Source: a bacterium (lineage in GTDB: Bacteria > Bdellovibrionota_G > JALEGL01). From it: DNA of 64,000 bases. How positions within the stretch are numbered: the first letter of the stretch is position 1; each line of letters starts with the position of its first letter. Shown here piece after piece: positions 16,132 to 26,174 of this stretch. The notes beneath the pieces were generated by a model. The model was given only the letters and a program-made list of their open reading frames with translations, did not search any database and was not told the DNA's origin. The stretch is taken from contig JALEGL010000014.1 in the NCBI GenBank assembly GCA_022763185.1, positions 303,434-367,433 on the forward strand, read 5' to 3'. The position numbers were made by a program, and so were the translations under genes.

Positions 16132-18406
16132 ACGTTTTCAAATAAAAAAAAAGAGCACTAACAAAAGAAGCAAGGTTCACAAGTTAAAGTGGACTTTGCT
16201 TTTTGTTTTTTTAGCGCTAGCTTTAGGTCTTTTTATTCAGACCTATCTTTCTTTGCGTACAGTTGTTAATCAATTCTCTAAACCTTTACAGTGGGATATA
16301 AGTTCTCAAGTTTATTCTGATGAGAGTGTTATTTATTCTGGTCAGTACTTTAAAAAACAATATATTCTTCAGTATTTACAGTTTTTATCATACAAAAAAG
16401 TGGGGCGTGAAAGTCAATTGTCACATGCCAGTTTTTATGAAAATAAAACTGACAATACAGTAACTGCTTATTTCCATAGTCCTAAAAAGAAGATTGTATT
16501 TCAGTTTGATCAACAGAACTTTTTAAATAATATTATTGATAGCAATCAAAACAATAATAAAGTTTTGAATCATTTTACCCTGCCAAGAGTTCTTTTAAGT
16601 GAGTTTTATGGTGACAAAAGAGAAAAAAGGACCGTTTTAGAGTTTAAAGATTTTCCACAAACATTAAAGCAGGCCATTGTTGCCATGGAAGATAAAGATT
16701 TTTACCGTCATCATGGTGTAAGCATCAAAGGTATTGCTAGAGCTTTAATCACCAATATAACCAAAAAATCCTATGCCCAAGGAGGAAGTACTTTAACTCA
16801 GCAGTTGATGAAAAACTTTTTTTTAAGCCATAAAAAAACTCTATGGAGAAAGTGGAAAGAACTGGTTCTGGCTTTGGTCGTGGATAAAATGTACAGTAAA
16901 GAAAAGATTTTTCATATGTACCTTAATGAAATCTATTTAGGTCAAGTGGGGTCCGTATCAATTCATGGTTTTGAAGAAGCGGCAAAACTTTATTTTCATG
17001 ATAGTGTAAACAATCTTTCAATTTCACAGCAAGCACTGTTGGTAGGGTTAATTAGTTCTCCTGGAAGATACTCTCCATTTAATAACCTAGAGCGGTCTTT
17101 GTATCGCAGAAACTTGGTTTTAAAAAAAATGTTTGAAGAAAAAATTATCAGTCAAAAAGAGTATATAAAAGCTAAAGATGAAAAGATTGATCTAGCAAAA
17201 AGACGGCAAGTATTTGAACAAAGTTTATCATTAAAAAATAGCATTACCCATGAGTTGAACCAGCATTTTTCTGAGCTTGATTTAAAAGAAAAAGGTTATC
17301 AAGTTTTTACATCAATAGATCCAATTTTTCAGAAAAGCCTTAGAGAACAAGGTCAAAAAATATACAAACAAATCTTAAGTCAACAAAAACTTAGCAGTGA
17401 AAATTTGCAAATGGGCGCTGTAAGTATTCACCCTACATCTGGAGCCATCAAAGCAATTTTAACCGGCGGCGGAAATAAAAATCAATACAATCATGTTTAT
17501 CAAATGAAAAGGCCAATGGGGTCGCTTGTAAAACCGCTAATTCTAGCTTACTTGGTAGAAAAATATAAAAACAACTCTAATAATTATATCAGTAATACGC
17601 GCTTAGTGAATGATAAAAAATTGACTATCAACTATGATGAAAAGCAATGGCAACCAAAAAATTATGCCAATCAATATTTTGGACAAGTGAGCGTAAGGAC
17701 AGTTATTGAAAAATCTTTAAACTCAGGATTTTTGGACTTGGTGCAGCAATATTCATTTGATGATGTCTATGCAATGGCAAAAAAATATGGCTTTAGTGAT
17801 TATGAAAAAGTTCCGGCTCTGGCTTTAGGGGCATTAGAATCAAACCCATTTCAACTTGCAGGGCTTTATAGCATGTTTATTAACTCAGGGCTTGCGGTGA
17901 CGCCGAGCTTGGTTCAAAAAGTTAATCATGAGGCACAATCTATTCAATCAAGGCAACTCATAAGCAAAAAATATATCTCTGAACAAGTGGCCTTTCAAAT
18001 TTTAAATCTTTTGCAGGGAGTATTAAAAGATGGCACAGGAAAAAGCTCAAAGGCTTATCACTTGAAGTACACTTATGCTGGAAAAACAGGAACCAGTAAT
18101 GATCATAGGGATGCTTGGTTCGTGGGCTTATCAGAAAACCTGGTGACTGTGATTTGGTTTGGTTTAGAAGGTCAGCATGAAAGCACATTAACGGGGTCAA
18201 ATTCTGCGTTGAGGGTATGGTTAAATTACGTGAAAAACAATGAGAAATACATAAGAAATGAGCCTTTTAAAACAGTCAATGGAATTAAGGTTAAAAAAAT
18301 AGACAAAGAAAAAGCCTGTAAATGGGGGTTCTTTAAAAGTAAACGCAATGATTTTGAAGAGGTGTTTTTACCCAATTATACAGTTAGGAGATGTGTCAAT
18401 GACTAA
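16103..18406 (+). CDS. mrcB: bifunctional penicillin-binding protein 1b-type (class A PBP)
   Basis: Peptidoglycan glycosyltransferase/transpeptidase, 767 residues. It has a basic cytoplasmic tail and a membrane helix at about 29-49. A UB2H-like domain (about 65-150, SQVYSDESVIYSG onwards) marks the PBP1b group. The GT51 domain has catalytic E196 in MEDKDFYRHHG and GGSTLTQQLMKN. The transpeptidase has S474-x-x-K477 (PMGSLVK), S538-L-N540, and KTGTS at 661. All catalytic motifs are intact. The start overlaps the FKBP gene and the end overlaps a TPR lipoprotein gene by eight bases. In enterobacteria UB2H binds an outer-membrane lipoprotein activator, so the downstream lipoprotein is a natural partner candidate. 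Confidence 0.92.
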   Translation: MSKKSRKQNKRFQIKKKSTNKRSKVHKLKWTLLFVFLALALGLFIQTYLSLRTVVNQFSKPLQWDISSQVYSDESVIYSGQYFKKQYILQYLQFLSYKKVGRESQLSHASFYENKTDNTVTAYFHSPKKKIVFQFDQQNFLNNIIDSNQNNNKVLNHFTLPRVLLSEFYGDKREKRTVLEFKDFPQTLKQAIVAMEDKDFYRHHGVSIKGIARALITNITKKSYAQGGSTLTQQLMKNFFLSHKKTLWRKWKELVLALVVDKMYSKEKIFHMYLNEIYLGQVGSVSIHGFEEAAKLYFHDSVNNLSISQQALLVGLISSPGRYSPFNNLERSLYRRNLVLKKMFEEKIISQKEYIKAKDEKIDLAKRRQVFEQSLSLKNSITHELNQHFSELDLKEKGYQVFTSIDPIFQKSLREQGQKIYKQILSQQKLSSENLQMGAVSIHPTSGAIKAILTGGGNKNQYNHVYQMKRPMGSLVKPLILAYLVEKYKNNSNNYISNTRLVNDKKLTINYDEKQWQPKNYANQYFGQVSVRTVIEKSLNSGFLDLVQQYSFDDVYAMAKKYGFSDYEKVPALALGALESNPFQLAGLYSMFINSGLAVTPSLVQKVNHEAQSIQSRQLISKKYISEQVAFQILNLLQGVLKDGTGKSSKAYHLKYTYAGKTGTSNDHRDAWFVGLSENLVTVIWFGLEGQHESTLTGSNSALRVWLNYVKNNEKYIRNEPFKTVNGIKVKKIDKEKACKWGFFKSKRNDFEEVFLPNYTVRRCVND

Positions 18407-18911
18407 GATAAAGGTTCAATATGCTGTGTTTTTTATAATTTTATTTTTCATTACAGCTTGTCAGGTACCAAAACATGCCTATCAAGCTCAAGAGGAAGCC
18501 ATCTTAAATGATTTGTACAATAATGAAAATGATGCAAGAGGAAAGATTGCCTTAGAGTATTTATTAAAAGCTGAACAAAGGTTAAAGGTAGAACAGTTTA
18601 AACAGGCAGAATTGGTATTATTAAAAGCAGTAGAAGTGAACATGTATGAGAATTTAACCAGCTACTATCTGGCACAGACGTTTTTTTATCTTCGCCGGTA
18701 CAATGAAGCTTTATCTTACCTTAAAACAATCAATACAGCATTTAAGCAATACCCTAGATACCACTATTTGCTGCAAAAACTAAAAGGTGATGTTTACTTT
18801 TCATTAGACCAAAAAAAAGAAGCCTTAATTGCTTACAAGAAGTGTTTAAACATGCACTCTGAAGATGAATATGTTAAAGAAAGGGTTGAAGCGTTAAAAA
18901 GCTTAGAGTGA
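18399..18911 (+). CDS. TPR-containing lipoprotein, candidate PBP1b activator
   Basis: Lipoprotein of 170 residues. The signal peptide ends FFITAC with lipid-attached C21 followed by Q, consistent with the outer membrane. The mature part has tetratricopeptide-like helices: ALEYLLKAEQRLKVEQFKQAE, TSYYLAQTFFYLRRYNEAL and LKGDVYFSLDQKKEALIAY, roughly three repeats. ATG 18399 is preferred over upstream codons because AGGAG lies at 18386-18390 with ideal spacing and the signal peptide begins there. It overlaps the end of the PBP1b gene by eight bases. By analogy with Lpo-type activators (LpoP of Pseudomonas is a TPR lipoprotein), it may stimulate PBP1b; that role is inference. Confidence 0.8.
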   Translation: MTKIKVQYAVFFIILFFITACQVPKHAYQAQEEAILNDLYNNENDARGKIALEYLLKAEQRLKVEQFKQAELVLLKAVEVNMYENLTSYYLAQTFFYLRRYNEALSYLKTINTAFKQYPRYHYLLQKLKGDVYFSLDQKKEALIAYKKCLNMHSEDEYVKERVEALKSLE

Positions 18912-18959
18912 TCATATTTTTTATGGGCTTAGTTATAAAAGGATTTTAGGAAGGAAACG

Positions 18960-19550
18960 ATGAGTCAACTGTCATTGCTTAGTGGTTTGGATTCAAATCA
19001 GTATAAAATCTTGTATTTTGATTTAGAGACAAAAAAGTCGGCTCAAGAAGTTGGTGGCTGGTCAAATATAAAAGATATGGGCATGGCTTGTGGTGTTTTG
19101 TATGATTCAGAGGATGACCGGTATCATGTATATCTTGAAGATCAAGTTCATGATATGATCAAGCACATCCAGTCTGCAGATTTAATCGTGGGATTTAACC
19201 ACATTTATTTTGATTACAAAGTTTTAACGGGCTACGATAATTTTAATTTTAATCGGCTAAATAATTTTGATTTATTATTAGACATCGAAGCACATTTAGG
19301 AAGAAGATTGAAGTTAGATGCGCTTGCAAAAACAACTTTAAAAAAACAAAAGACGGCAGATGGTTTACAAAGTTTACAGTGGGTCAAAGAAGGAAAAATA
19401 GACCTGGTCGTAGATTACTGTAAGGCTGATGTTGAAGTAACAAAGGATTTATTTTTGTTTGGTGTAGAGAATAATTTTATTCTTTATCCAGATCGAGGTC
19501 AAAAAAATCAACTTAATGTCAGTTGGAATATTGATAAACTGGTCAAGTAG
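18960..19550 (+). CDS. RNase H-like 3'-5' exonuclease (DEDDy type)
   Basis: Single-domain exonuclease-like protein of 196 residues. It shows the DEDD acid set: D-x-E in YFDLETKKSAQ near residue 21, GFNHIYFDYKVL near residue 80, and Y-x-x-x-D in VDYCKADVEVTKDL near residue 158. The family is often found near or fused to DEAD-box helicases and acts on nucleic-acid 3' ends; the substrate here is unknown. The gene starts at an ATG with AGGAA upstream and runs in the same direction as the preceding lipoprotein, ending 6 bases before the start of the large outer-membrane protein gene. Confidence 0.75.
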   Translation: MSQLSLLSGLDSNQYKILYFDLETKKSAQEVGGWSNIKDMGMACGVLYDSEDDRYHVYLEDQVHDMIKHIQSADLIVGFNHIYFDYKVLTGYDNFNFNRLNNFDLLLDIEAHLGRRLKLDALAKTTLKKQKTADGLQSLQWVKEGKIDLVVDYCKADVEVTKDLFLFGVENNFILYPDRGQKNQLNVSWNIDKLVK

Positions 19551-19556
19551 TTTTTG

Positions 19557-22500
19557 ATGAAACGTTTTTTTGATAGTTTTCTTTTTATACTTTTCTTGTC
19601 AATAGCAGCTTTGGCAAAGCCAAGCGCACAACTTAGCTTTCAGGAACGCAGACAGTTGTTTATGGATGAGTTGCTGTTCAATTCGTCTCATGAAGTGTTA
19701 AGGTATGCAAGCAGCCACTTGCACCAACATAATTATTATTATGGTAGCAGCGGCGATCTTTTTGAGCAATTTGTTCAATTCTTATTTCCATTGACAGTTA
19801 GAGAAAACAGAATCATGTTTATGTCTTTATCAGCTTGGGGACCAAAAAAACCGCAGTATAGAAAATTTGATTGGCAAAAATATGAGTCTAAACATTTTGT
19901 GTTTTACTATGACAAAGATGCATATGAATCATTTAAAAAAGCCCATGCTTTTTTAGAAGACGATTATGATCGTAATAATGAAATTTTTTCAGTCAGAAAT
20001 AAGTTTTTAAAAAAAATACCCATAATCATCTACCAATCTAGAAAAGACTTTGAGCAAACCAATATCGTCAGCGGTCCTGTTCCAGAAGGTTTAGGTGGGG
20101 TGACGGAAATTTTTTCATGGAAGAGGGCCGTTTTTCCATTTGAGGCTGAAATGGCAACCTTTGAACATGTGACCAAACATGAAGGCACGCATATTTATCA
20201 AATAGCTAAAGGAGCAAAGAATTTACCCTTATGGTTTATTGAAGGTTCAGCGGAAACCAATTCAATATATTGGGATGCTGATGCTGAGCAGTATATAAGA
20301 GATGCATATCTAAATGATTTGTTTTTTGACATCAATGACTTGTGGCAAATACGTGGTACATGGTTGATGTATAAAATTGGAAACTATATTTGTAATTTTA
20401 TACGCGAAAAATATGGAGAAAGAGCCTTACAAAAAATTTACCAAAACTCTGTTTCACTGAATTTTAGTGAAAATATAAAACAATCTTTGGGTATATCCTT
20501 ACAAGAATTAAACAGAATGGTGCAAGCATCGTTGTCTATGAAATATGGTTTTTTGTATAAAAAAAGTAACCCTTATGAAAAAGCATTAAAAATACAAAAA
20601 AGATCTGTTGTTTTGCATGCCTACAAAAACTTCTTTGTTAGTGGTAAAGGCAATGGTTCAAGTAATGCATTGTATATCAACTATATCGATGAACTGAGTA
20701 AAGTCTACAAACGTAAAATAGTATCTGATAAAAAACTCAATAGTGAGTCATTAAATTATTTCAGAAAGGGTGCCTGGTTAAATGAATCTCAACTTGTTTA
20801 CTCTATTAAAAATGGTTCACATGATGAAATAAGATTGGTTGGCTATTCATTTGATAAAAAAGATAAATATTTTAAGCTTGATAAAAAACATCGTTCTTTT
20901 CGTTTTCCAGATATACGGTCTATATTTTCACCTGTCATCACAAATAATAATTCAGTTATTTTTATTGGAGTAAAAAATGGTTTTAGTAATATTTATCAGT
21001 ATCATTTAAAAAGTAAAAAACTTGAGCAAATAACAGAAGATTCTGCACATTACTCTAATTTAGATTATTCATTGGCTAAAAATACATTGGTTTACTCCAA
21101 AGAGTTGGAGCGTGCTCAGGATAGAATTTATTACAATAGAGATATTTTTGAATACAATGTTAAAACCAAAAAAACAATACCTATCAGCCAAACAGCAACA
21201 ATTAGGGAAAATAATCCAAAGTATTCTATATCTGGAACCAATATTCTTTTTTCTTCAGATGAAGACGGAACCCATAATTTATATCTTTATAATACATTAA
21301 CCAAAGCTAAACAAAAGTTAAGCAATCATCCTTCTGGTATTAAAACAGCTGCTTGGTCACACAATGACTCGTTATTGTTAAATGTAAATAATAGATTTGT
21401 ATCTAACATTGTTCACATGCCACTGCCCAAGCCCTTTGATATGTTAAACAATGAAATTAACATGGATTCAACAAAGGTGATTCCTGTTTTTTCACAGAAT
21501 AAGTCTTTTGTTTATTCACCCCAAGATACCAGTAGTATTAGTGAAAAGATTGAAGTTAAGTTTGATCAAAATAATAAGATTACAAACAATAAAGACGGCA
21601 GTTATCTTTATTATAAAAATCAAAAATATAAAATAAAAAAAATTGCTCCTTTAGAGAAAGAATTGTTTATTCAAGTGACCAATGCTAACAACGATAAACA
21701 AAGAATAAAATCATTAGAAGAAAAAACACTTTACTTTAAAGTGACTGAAGATGGAATTGAATCTATATATAATCCAATTATTCAAAAGGATTCTTCTTCA
21801 AAAGAAATTACACAAAAAATAAACACAATATTAAAAGATAAAGTTATAATCTCCATTTGGAATTTTAAAAATGATGATAGTGCACTTGTTCAGATTAATG
21901 AAAAGTTGAGTGTGCAAAAGAAATCAGAACAAAAAAGAAATAAAGTCACATCAAGTCTGTACTCGTGTGATTTAAAAAAAGCTGCGTGTGAGCAATTAAA
22001 GGGATCAACATTAAGTAATTTTAAAAAAGAAATTTTTTGGGTTGCTAAGTTACAAGATGGATCATATTTGTGGACATTGTCTGAGAATAAGAGTGGGCCC
22101 TATGAGATTTTCTTGTATGATAATCAATCAAAAAAAACATTAAAAATTGGTCATGATATTTTAAGATTCAAAGTTTCAGAAAATAAGAGTTCTTTTTCTA
22201 TGTTGTCTGGATCTGATTTTATTGTTTATGAGATGTCAAATGAAAATAAGTGGCAGGCAAAGCAATATACACCTAATGGTAGTATTGTGGGCTATGATTT
22301 TTTGAAAAAATCGAATGATTTTATGATTATTACCAGTCATAAAAAGTACTTGAATATACACTTGCTTGAAAAAAATAAAACGCATCTTAAAAAAATAAAC
22401 CACTCCATAAAAAATATAGCGCTGGCAACCATAAATAAAAATACAGGAGACTTTGTTGTCTATGCAAAACCTCAAGCAAATACAGAGCAGTTTGATAAAC

Positions 22501-24137
22501 TCTATTATTGGAAGAAAGAAGGTAATGATTTTTATGATATTTCTGTAAGAGGTAAGCTAAAGACCTTTAGCCAAGTTATATTTGTAGATGATTATTTAGT
22601 TTTTACAGGAAAAAACTTTTCTTTTGAAAAGTCTGAAACCTGGGTTTGGAAAAATAAAGAAAGAAAGCAGTTAAAAAATATTATTGATGCTAAAAGTGTT
22701 GATGATGGTGTTTCATGGGTTACAAACCTAGAAAATGATTTGTACTTTTTTCAGTTTAAGAAAAGTCAGTACAAAAAAATTGTAAGTGATAGTTATGGCT
22801 ATGATGTTTTTGGTGAAAAGATCTTTTACGCATCAACCAACAATGAGAAATACAATATATATGTTTATGATGTTAATTTAGAAAAAAATAACTTGTTAAT
22901 TGCTTCAAAAAACCATGCATTTAACCCAAAAATTTACAATGATGAACTTTACTATCAGTCTTACGATAATAAGGTGATTAATGTTAAAAAACATACTCCT
23001 GATACAGGTTCTGGTGTCTTGGCATATACGTTGAAAAAACATCATGTTTTGATGCAAAAAAATAGTGAAACTAATATGCAAATGAAATTTAATTTATTAC
23101 CTTATCAAGAAAAAACATACTCTGGACCACAGTTAACAACGCCAAAAAACTTTCCTGTTGAAGATTCTTCTGAGCCAGCCAAAGATATATATAAGCTTCA
23201 ATCTTTAGTAGCAGCAGCAGCTTATGATGGGAGTAATTTTAGAATTTTTTTAAATGGATACGTTGATAATATATTCAGTGATAAAGGTGCCTTTGTAAAT
23301 ATAATTTTGTTGGGTGAGAACAGATTTGCAGTTTTTGGGATTTCTAACTTAAGAAACGCAACTTCTTACTCAGTTTTTTATAATGATAGAGAAAATATTA
23401 AAAACTTTGGAGTTAACTTTAACAAACGTTTTAACCTTGATCGTTATCGGGCAATTAATTTGTTATCAGAGTTTGAAAGGCAAGTTTATGGTGAAGCTAC
23501 TCCTGACACATTAAGTTACGTGGATAGTGATATTGAAAATAGAAGATTTAATATTTTAAAACTTTCAACTACATATGACCATGATGTGACCTTGTGGGAC
23601 AGACATGGTCCTATTAGCGGAAGTAGAGTGTATTTTAGACTCAGTAGTGGAGTTGATTTAACTGAGCAGAGGTTAGCATACTACAGTGCTAATACGGACA
23701 TTAGGTATTATAATGCCATTTTGAATAAATTTAGTCTAGCACACAGGTTGGCTGCAGGCACAAGCCAAGGACCTTTGCCGGAAATATTTTTAGCTGGGGG
23801 GAATGTATCATTTAGGGGGTTCAATTTTGACCAACTGCAAGGACAAAACTATGCTATTTTCAGCGAAGACATAAGACTTCCTTTATTTGACTTTATAGGC
23901 GCTAAATTTTTTGACCCATTGGATAGGTTTGTAGGCTTTTTAACAAAATTTTTTGATGTTAGAACAGGCGCTTTTATTGATGTTGGTGATGTTTGGTATA
24001 ATGACGAGGATTTTGAGCTCATGTATGCCAGTGGATTTTTTGCCAATGTTCCTAGTTTATTGGGCGTTAATTTAAGGTTTCATTACTCTGTCTGGGGTGA
24101 GCAGGGCTTTGGATTTTGGATAGGAAGCAATTGGTAA
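19557..24137 (+). CDS. giant outer-membrane metalloprotease / beta-propeller / Omp85-like barrel fusion
   Basis: Exported protein of 1526 residues. The signal peptide is MKRFFDSFLFILFLSIAALA (cleavage near 20-25); the TTG just before the ATG is not needed. Residues about 105-330 form a gluzincin-like (peptidase MA-type) domain with HEGTH at 208-212 and E229 in WFIEGSAE, an HExxH zinc site with a plausible third ligand. Residues about 360-1150 carry many TolB/WD-like strand repeats (for example NILFSSDEDGTHNLYLYN). The last ~340 residues look like an outer-membrane barrel: alternating strands, the Omp85-type VSFRGF motif, and a terminal aromatic (W). The gene abuts rlmE. Function is unknown; the architecture suggests a surface or periplasmic protease anchored in its own barrel. 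Confidence 0.75.
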   Translation: MKRFFDSFLFILFLSIAALAKPSAQLSFQERRQLFMDELLFNSSHEVLRYASSHLHQHNYYYGSSGDLFEQFVQFLFPLTVRENRIMFMSLSAWGPKKPQYRKFDWQKYESKHFVFYYDKDAYESFKKAHAFLEDDYDRNNEIFSVRNKFLKKIPIIIYQSRKDFEQTNIVSGPVPEGLGGVTEIFSWKRAVFPFEAEMATFEHVTKHEGTHIYQIAKGAKNLPLWFIEGSAETNSIYWDADAEQYIRDAYLNDLFFDINDLWQIRGTWLMYKIGNYICNFIREKYGERALQKIYQNSVSLNFSENIKQSLGISLQELNRMVQASLSMKYGFLYKKSNPYEKALKIQKRSVVLHAYKNFFVSGKGNGSSNALYINYIDELSKVYKRKIVSDKKLNSESLNYFRKGAWLNESQLVYSIKNGSHDEIRLVGYSFDKKDKYFKLDKKHRSFRFPDIRSIFSPVITNNNSVIFIGVKNGFSNIYQYHLKSKKLEQITEDSAHYSNLDYSLAKNTLVYSKELERAQDRIYYNRDIFEYNVKTKKTIPISQTATIRENNPKYSISGTNILFSSDEDGTHNLYLYNTLTKAKQKLSNHPSGIKTAAWSHNDSLLLNVNNRFVSNIVHMPLPKPFDMLNNEINMDSTKVIPVFSQNKSFVYSPQDTSSISEKIEVKFDQNNKITNNKDGSYLYYKNQKYKIKKIAPLEKELFIQVTNANNDKQRIKSLEEKTLYFKVTEDGIESIYNPIIQKDSSSKEITQKINTILKDKVIISIWNFKNDDSALVQINEKLSVQKKSEQKRNKVTSSLYSCDLKKAACEQLKGSTLSNFKKEIFWVAKLQDGSYLWTLSENKSGPYEIFLYDNQSKKTLKIGHDILRFKVSENKSSFSMLSGSDFIVYEMSNENKWQAKQYTPNGSIVGYDFLKKSNDFMIITSHKKYLNIHLLEKNKTHLKKINHSIKNIALATINKNTGDFVVYAKPQANTEQFDKLYYWKKEGNDFYDISVRGKLKTFSQVIFVDDYLVFTGKNFSFEKSETWVWKNKERKQLKNIIDAKSVDDGVSWVTNLENDLYFFQFKKSQYKKIVSDSYGYDVFGEKIFYASTNNEKYNIYVYDVNLEKNNLLIASKNHAFNPKIYNDELYYQSYDNKVINVKKHTPDTGSGVLAYTLKKHHVLMQKNSETNMQMKFNLLPYQEKTYSGPQLTTPKNFPVEDSSEPAKDIYKLQSLVAAAAYDGSNFRIFLNGYVDNIFSDKGAFVNIILLGENRFAVFGISNLRNATSYSVFYNDRENIKNFGVNFNKRFNLDRYRAINLLSEFERQVYGEATPDTLSYVDSDIENRRFNILKLSTTYDHDVTLWDRHGPISGSRVYFRLSSGVDLTEQRLAYYSANTDIRYYNAILNKFSLAHRLAAGTSQGPLPEIFLAGGNVSFRGFNFDQLQGQNYAIFSEDIRLPLFDFIGAKFFDPLDRFVGFLTKFFDVRTGAFIDVGDVWYNDEDFELMYASGFFANVPSLLGVNLRFHYSVWGEQGFGFWIGSNW

Positions 24138-24143
24138 GTCGCT

Positions 24144-24728
24144 ATGGATCCTAAAAAACTGGATTATTATTATAAAAAAGCCAAGCAAGATGGTCATGTT
24201 GCCCGTTCAGTTTACAAATTAGAAGCCATAGATCAAAAATTTAAATTAATAAAAAGAGGCCAGACGGTCATGGATCTTGGTGCAGCACCTGGTTCTTGGA
24301 CACAGTATGTTGCTAAAAAAGTTGGTCCTAAAGGAAGACTCTTTGCTATAGACTTGAACCCATTGAATGTTGCTGTTCCTAATAATGTAGATTTTTTTGA
24401 GGAAGATATTAACGATCTTGATTGTCAGCGTTTATTAGAACAATACAGTGAATTTGATTTGGTTGTCAGCGATATGGCACCACAGACAACAGGAATTAAG
24501 GATAGAGATCATTTTTTGTCGATAGAGCTCTGTATGATGGCCTTAAATGTTGCTAAAGAAGTTCTAAAAGAATCCGGCAGTTTTGTCTGTAAGTACTTTC
24601 AAGGCAGCGATGAGCAAAGCTTAATCAAAGCCAGCAAAAAAACTTTCAAAACTGTAAAAATATACAAACCTGAAGCCAGCCAAAAAAAGAGTAAAGAACT
24701 TTATTTAATTGCTATGAATAAAGCTTAG
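24144..24728 (+). CDS. rlmE: 23S rRNA 2'-O-methyltransferase (FtsJ/RrmJ family)
   Basis: SAM-dependent 2'-O-methyltransferase that modifies the A-loop uridine of 23S rRNA on the assembled 50S subunit. At 194 residues it has the full length of RlmE. The catalytic K-D-K-E set is visible: RSVYKLEAID, VVSDMAPQTTG, FVCKYFQG and SKELYLIA. The SAM-binding loop is VMDLGAAPGSWTQYV. It starts six bases after the large outer-membrane gene, so is co-transcribed, though there is no functional link that I can see. Confidence 0.93.
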   Translation: MDPKKLDYYYKKAKQDGHVARSVYKLEAIDQKFKLIKRGQTVMDLGAAPGSWTQYVAKKVGPKGRLFAIDLNPLNVAVPNNVDFFEEDINDLDCQRLLEQYSEFDLVVSDMAPQTTGIKDRDHFLSIELCMMALNVAKEVLKESGSFVCKYFQGSDEQSLIKASKKTFKTVKIYKPEASQKKSKELYLIAMNKA

Positions 24729-24803
24729 GTACATTAAGAAAACATATGAAAGTCAAAATATTAGAGCATTCAAAGCATCTATGATATTTATAAATTAGTT
24801 ACT

Positions 24804-26174
24804 GTGAGTTGGAAAGAGTTTCAAAAAAATAATCATAAGCCACGCTGGCAAAAAGATAATAAAAAGCACAATAGCAAAAAAAATAAAGTTTTGTTTTTCT
24901 TGCTATTGATTGGATTTGTTGTGTTCATTGTTGATCTTTTAAGACCAAGTCATGCCGACGATGATGATAAAATACAGGCTAACAGTGAACAGATGAGCTC
25001 AATGACATCACGTCAAGACCAGAAAGAGCAGAGCTGGTTGGATTTATTCCAAAACCATCTTGATTGGCGTGTTTTAGAGCACGGCTTGAATAGGGTGGTG
25101 ATGAAAAACAAAGATCAGTCATGGCAAGTCAATTTAACTGTTGAAGAAGATTTACAAAAATATATCCAAAAAAAGTTGGCTTATTATAATGTCGATTTTG
25201 GGGCAATAGCAGCAATTAATCCCAAAACAGGTGCCGTTGTAGGGTTGACCTCATATTCAAATAAAGACCACAAGCATGACTATTCTTTAAGAGCAGCCTT
25301 TCCAGCAGCATCAGTGTTTAAAGTTGTTACAGCATCCGCAGCCTTAGAGTACAAAAAGTGGCGTTATAATACGAATATTCGATATCAGGGCAATACCAAG
25401 TATGTTACAGATAAAAATTCTAGTACTCCTGGAGGAAATCTGAAAATACCTTTTTATCAGGCCTTTGCAAAGTCCACCAATTTAATTTTTGGTAAAATAG
25501 GAAGAATGATACTGAATAAACAACTCTTATTAAGAAAAGCCAATGATTATGGTTTTGCACAAGCCATCCCTTTTGATATGCCACTGGATTTAAGTCATAT
25601 AAAGTTTGAAAAAGAAGAGGTGTCGGTTGCTGAAGTCGCTGCAGGTTTAGGTGATGTGAGTTTAAGTCCTGTTCATGCAGCTATGATTGCCGCATGTGCC
25701 AGCAATGACGGCATAATGATGCAGCCTTATGTTGTAGATAATGTAGTCAATGAGAACAATGAAGTTTTGTATAATGTTGAAGGTAAAATATGGAAACAGT
25801 GTCTAAAACCAGAGGTTATTCCAGATTTAAAAAGGATGATGAAAGCGACAATTGAAGTAGGAACGGCCAGAAAGCCTTTTAGAGGCTATAAACAGAATTC
25901 TGTGCTTAAAAATTTAAATATAGGCGGTAAAACTGGATCAAAAACAAATTTAAAGCTTAAAGGCTGGAATGAGTGGTTTGTTGGCTATGCAGAAAATGGA
26001 GATGAAAAATTAGCGGTAGGAATCGTAATTGTTAGTCAAAAGTACTGGAAAGTAAAACCATCTCAATTAAGCAAAGATATTTTTCAATATTACTTTTCAA
26101 AGAAGAGACAAAAAGATAAAAAGCAACCTAAAGTCATTGAAATAAGGAGTAACTTGAATGAAAAAAAACAATAG
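24804..26174 (+). CDS. monofunctional penicillin-binding transpeptidase
   Basis: Penicillin-binding protein of 456 residues with only a transpeptidase domain. A basic N-tail and one membrane helix (about 29-46) are followed by a short linker, lacking the large pedestal domain of classical class B PBPs. Active-site motifs are S170-V-F-K173, S224-T-N226 and KTGS near residue 373. The GTG at 24804 begins the protein and no strong ribosome binding site is visible. The downstream HAMP protein gene overlaps its end by 17 bases, so the two are made together. It resembles short PbpA-like enzymes and may crosslink a particular wall zone. Confidence 0.82.
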   Translation: MSWKEFQKNNHKPRWQKDNKKHNSKKNKVLFFLLLIGFVVFIVDLLRPSHADDDDKIQANSEQMSSMTSRQDQKEQSWLDLFQNHLDWRVLEHGLNRVVMKNKDQSWQVNLTVEEDLQKYIQKKLAYYNVDFGAIAAINPKTGAVVGLTSYSNKDHKHDYSLRAAFPAASVFKVVTASAALEYKKWRYNTNIRYQGNTKYVTDKNSSTPGGNLKIPFYQAFAKSTNLIFGKIGRMILNKQLLLRKANDYGFAQAIPFDMPLDLSHIKFEKEEVSVAEVAAGLGDVSLSPVHAAMIAACASNDGIMMQPYVVDNVVNENNEVLYNVEGKIWKQCLKPEVIPDLKRMMKATIEVGTARKPFRGYKQNSVLKNLNIGGKTGSKTNLKLKGWNEWFVGYAENGDEKLAVGIVIVSQKYWKVKPSQLSKDIFQYYFSKKRQKDKKQPKVIEIRSNLNEKKQ

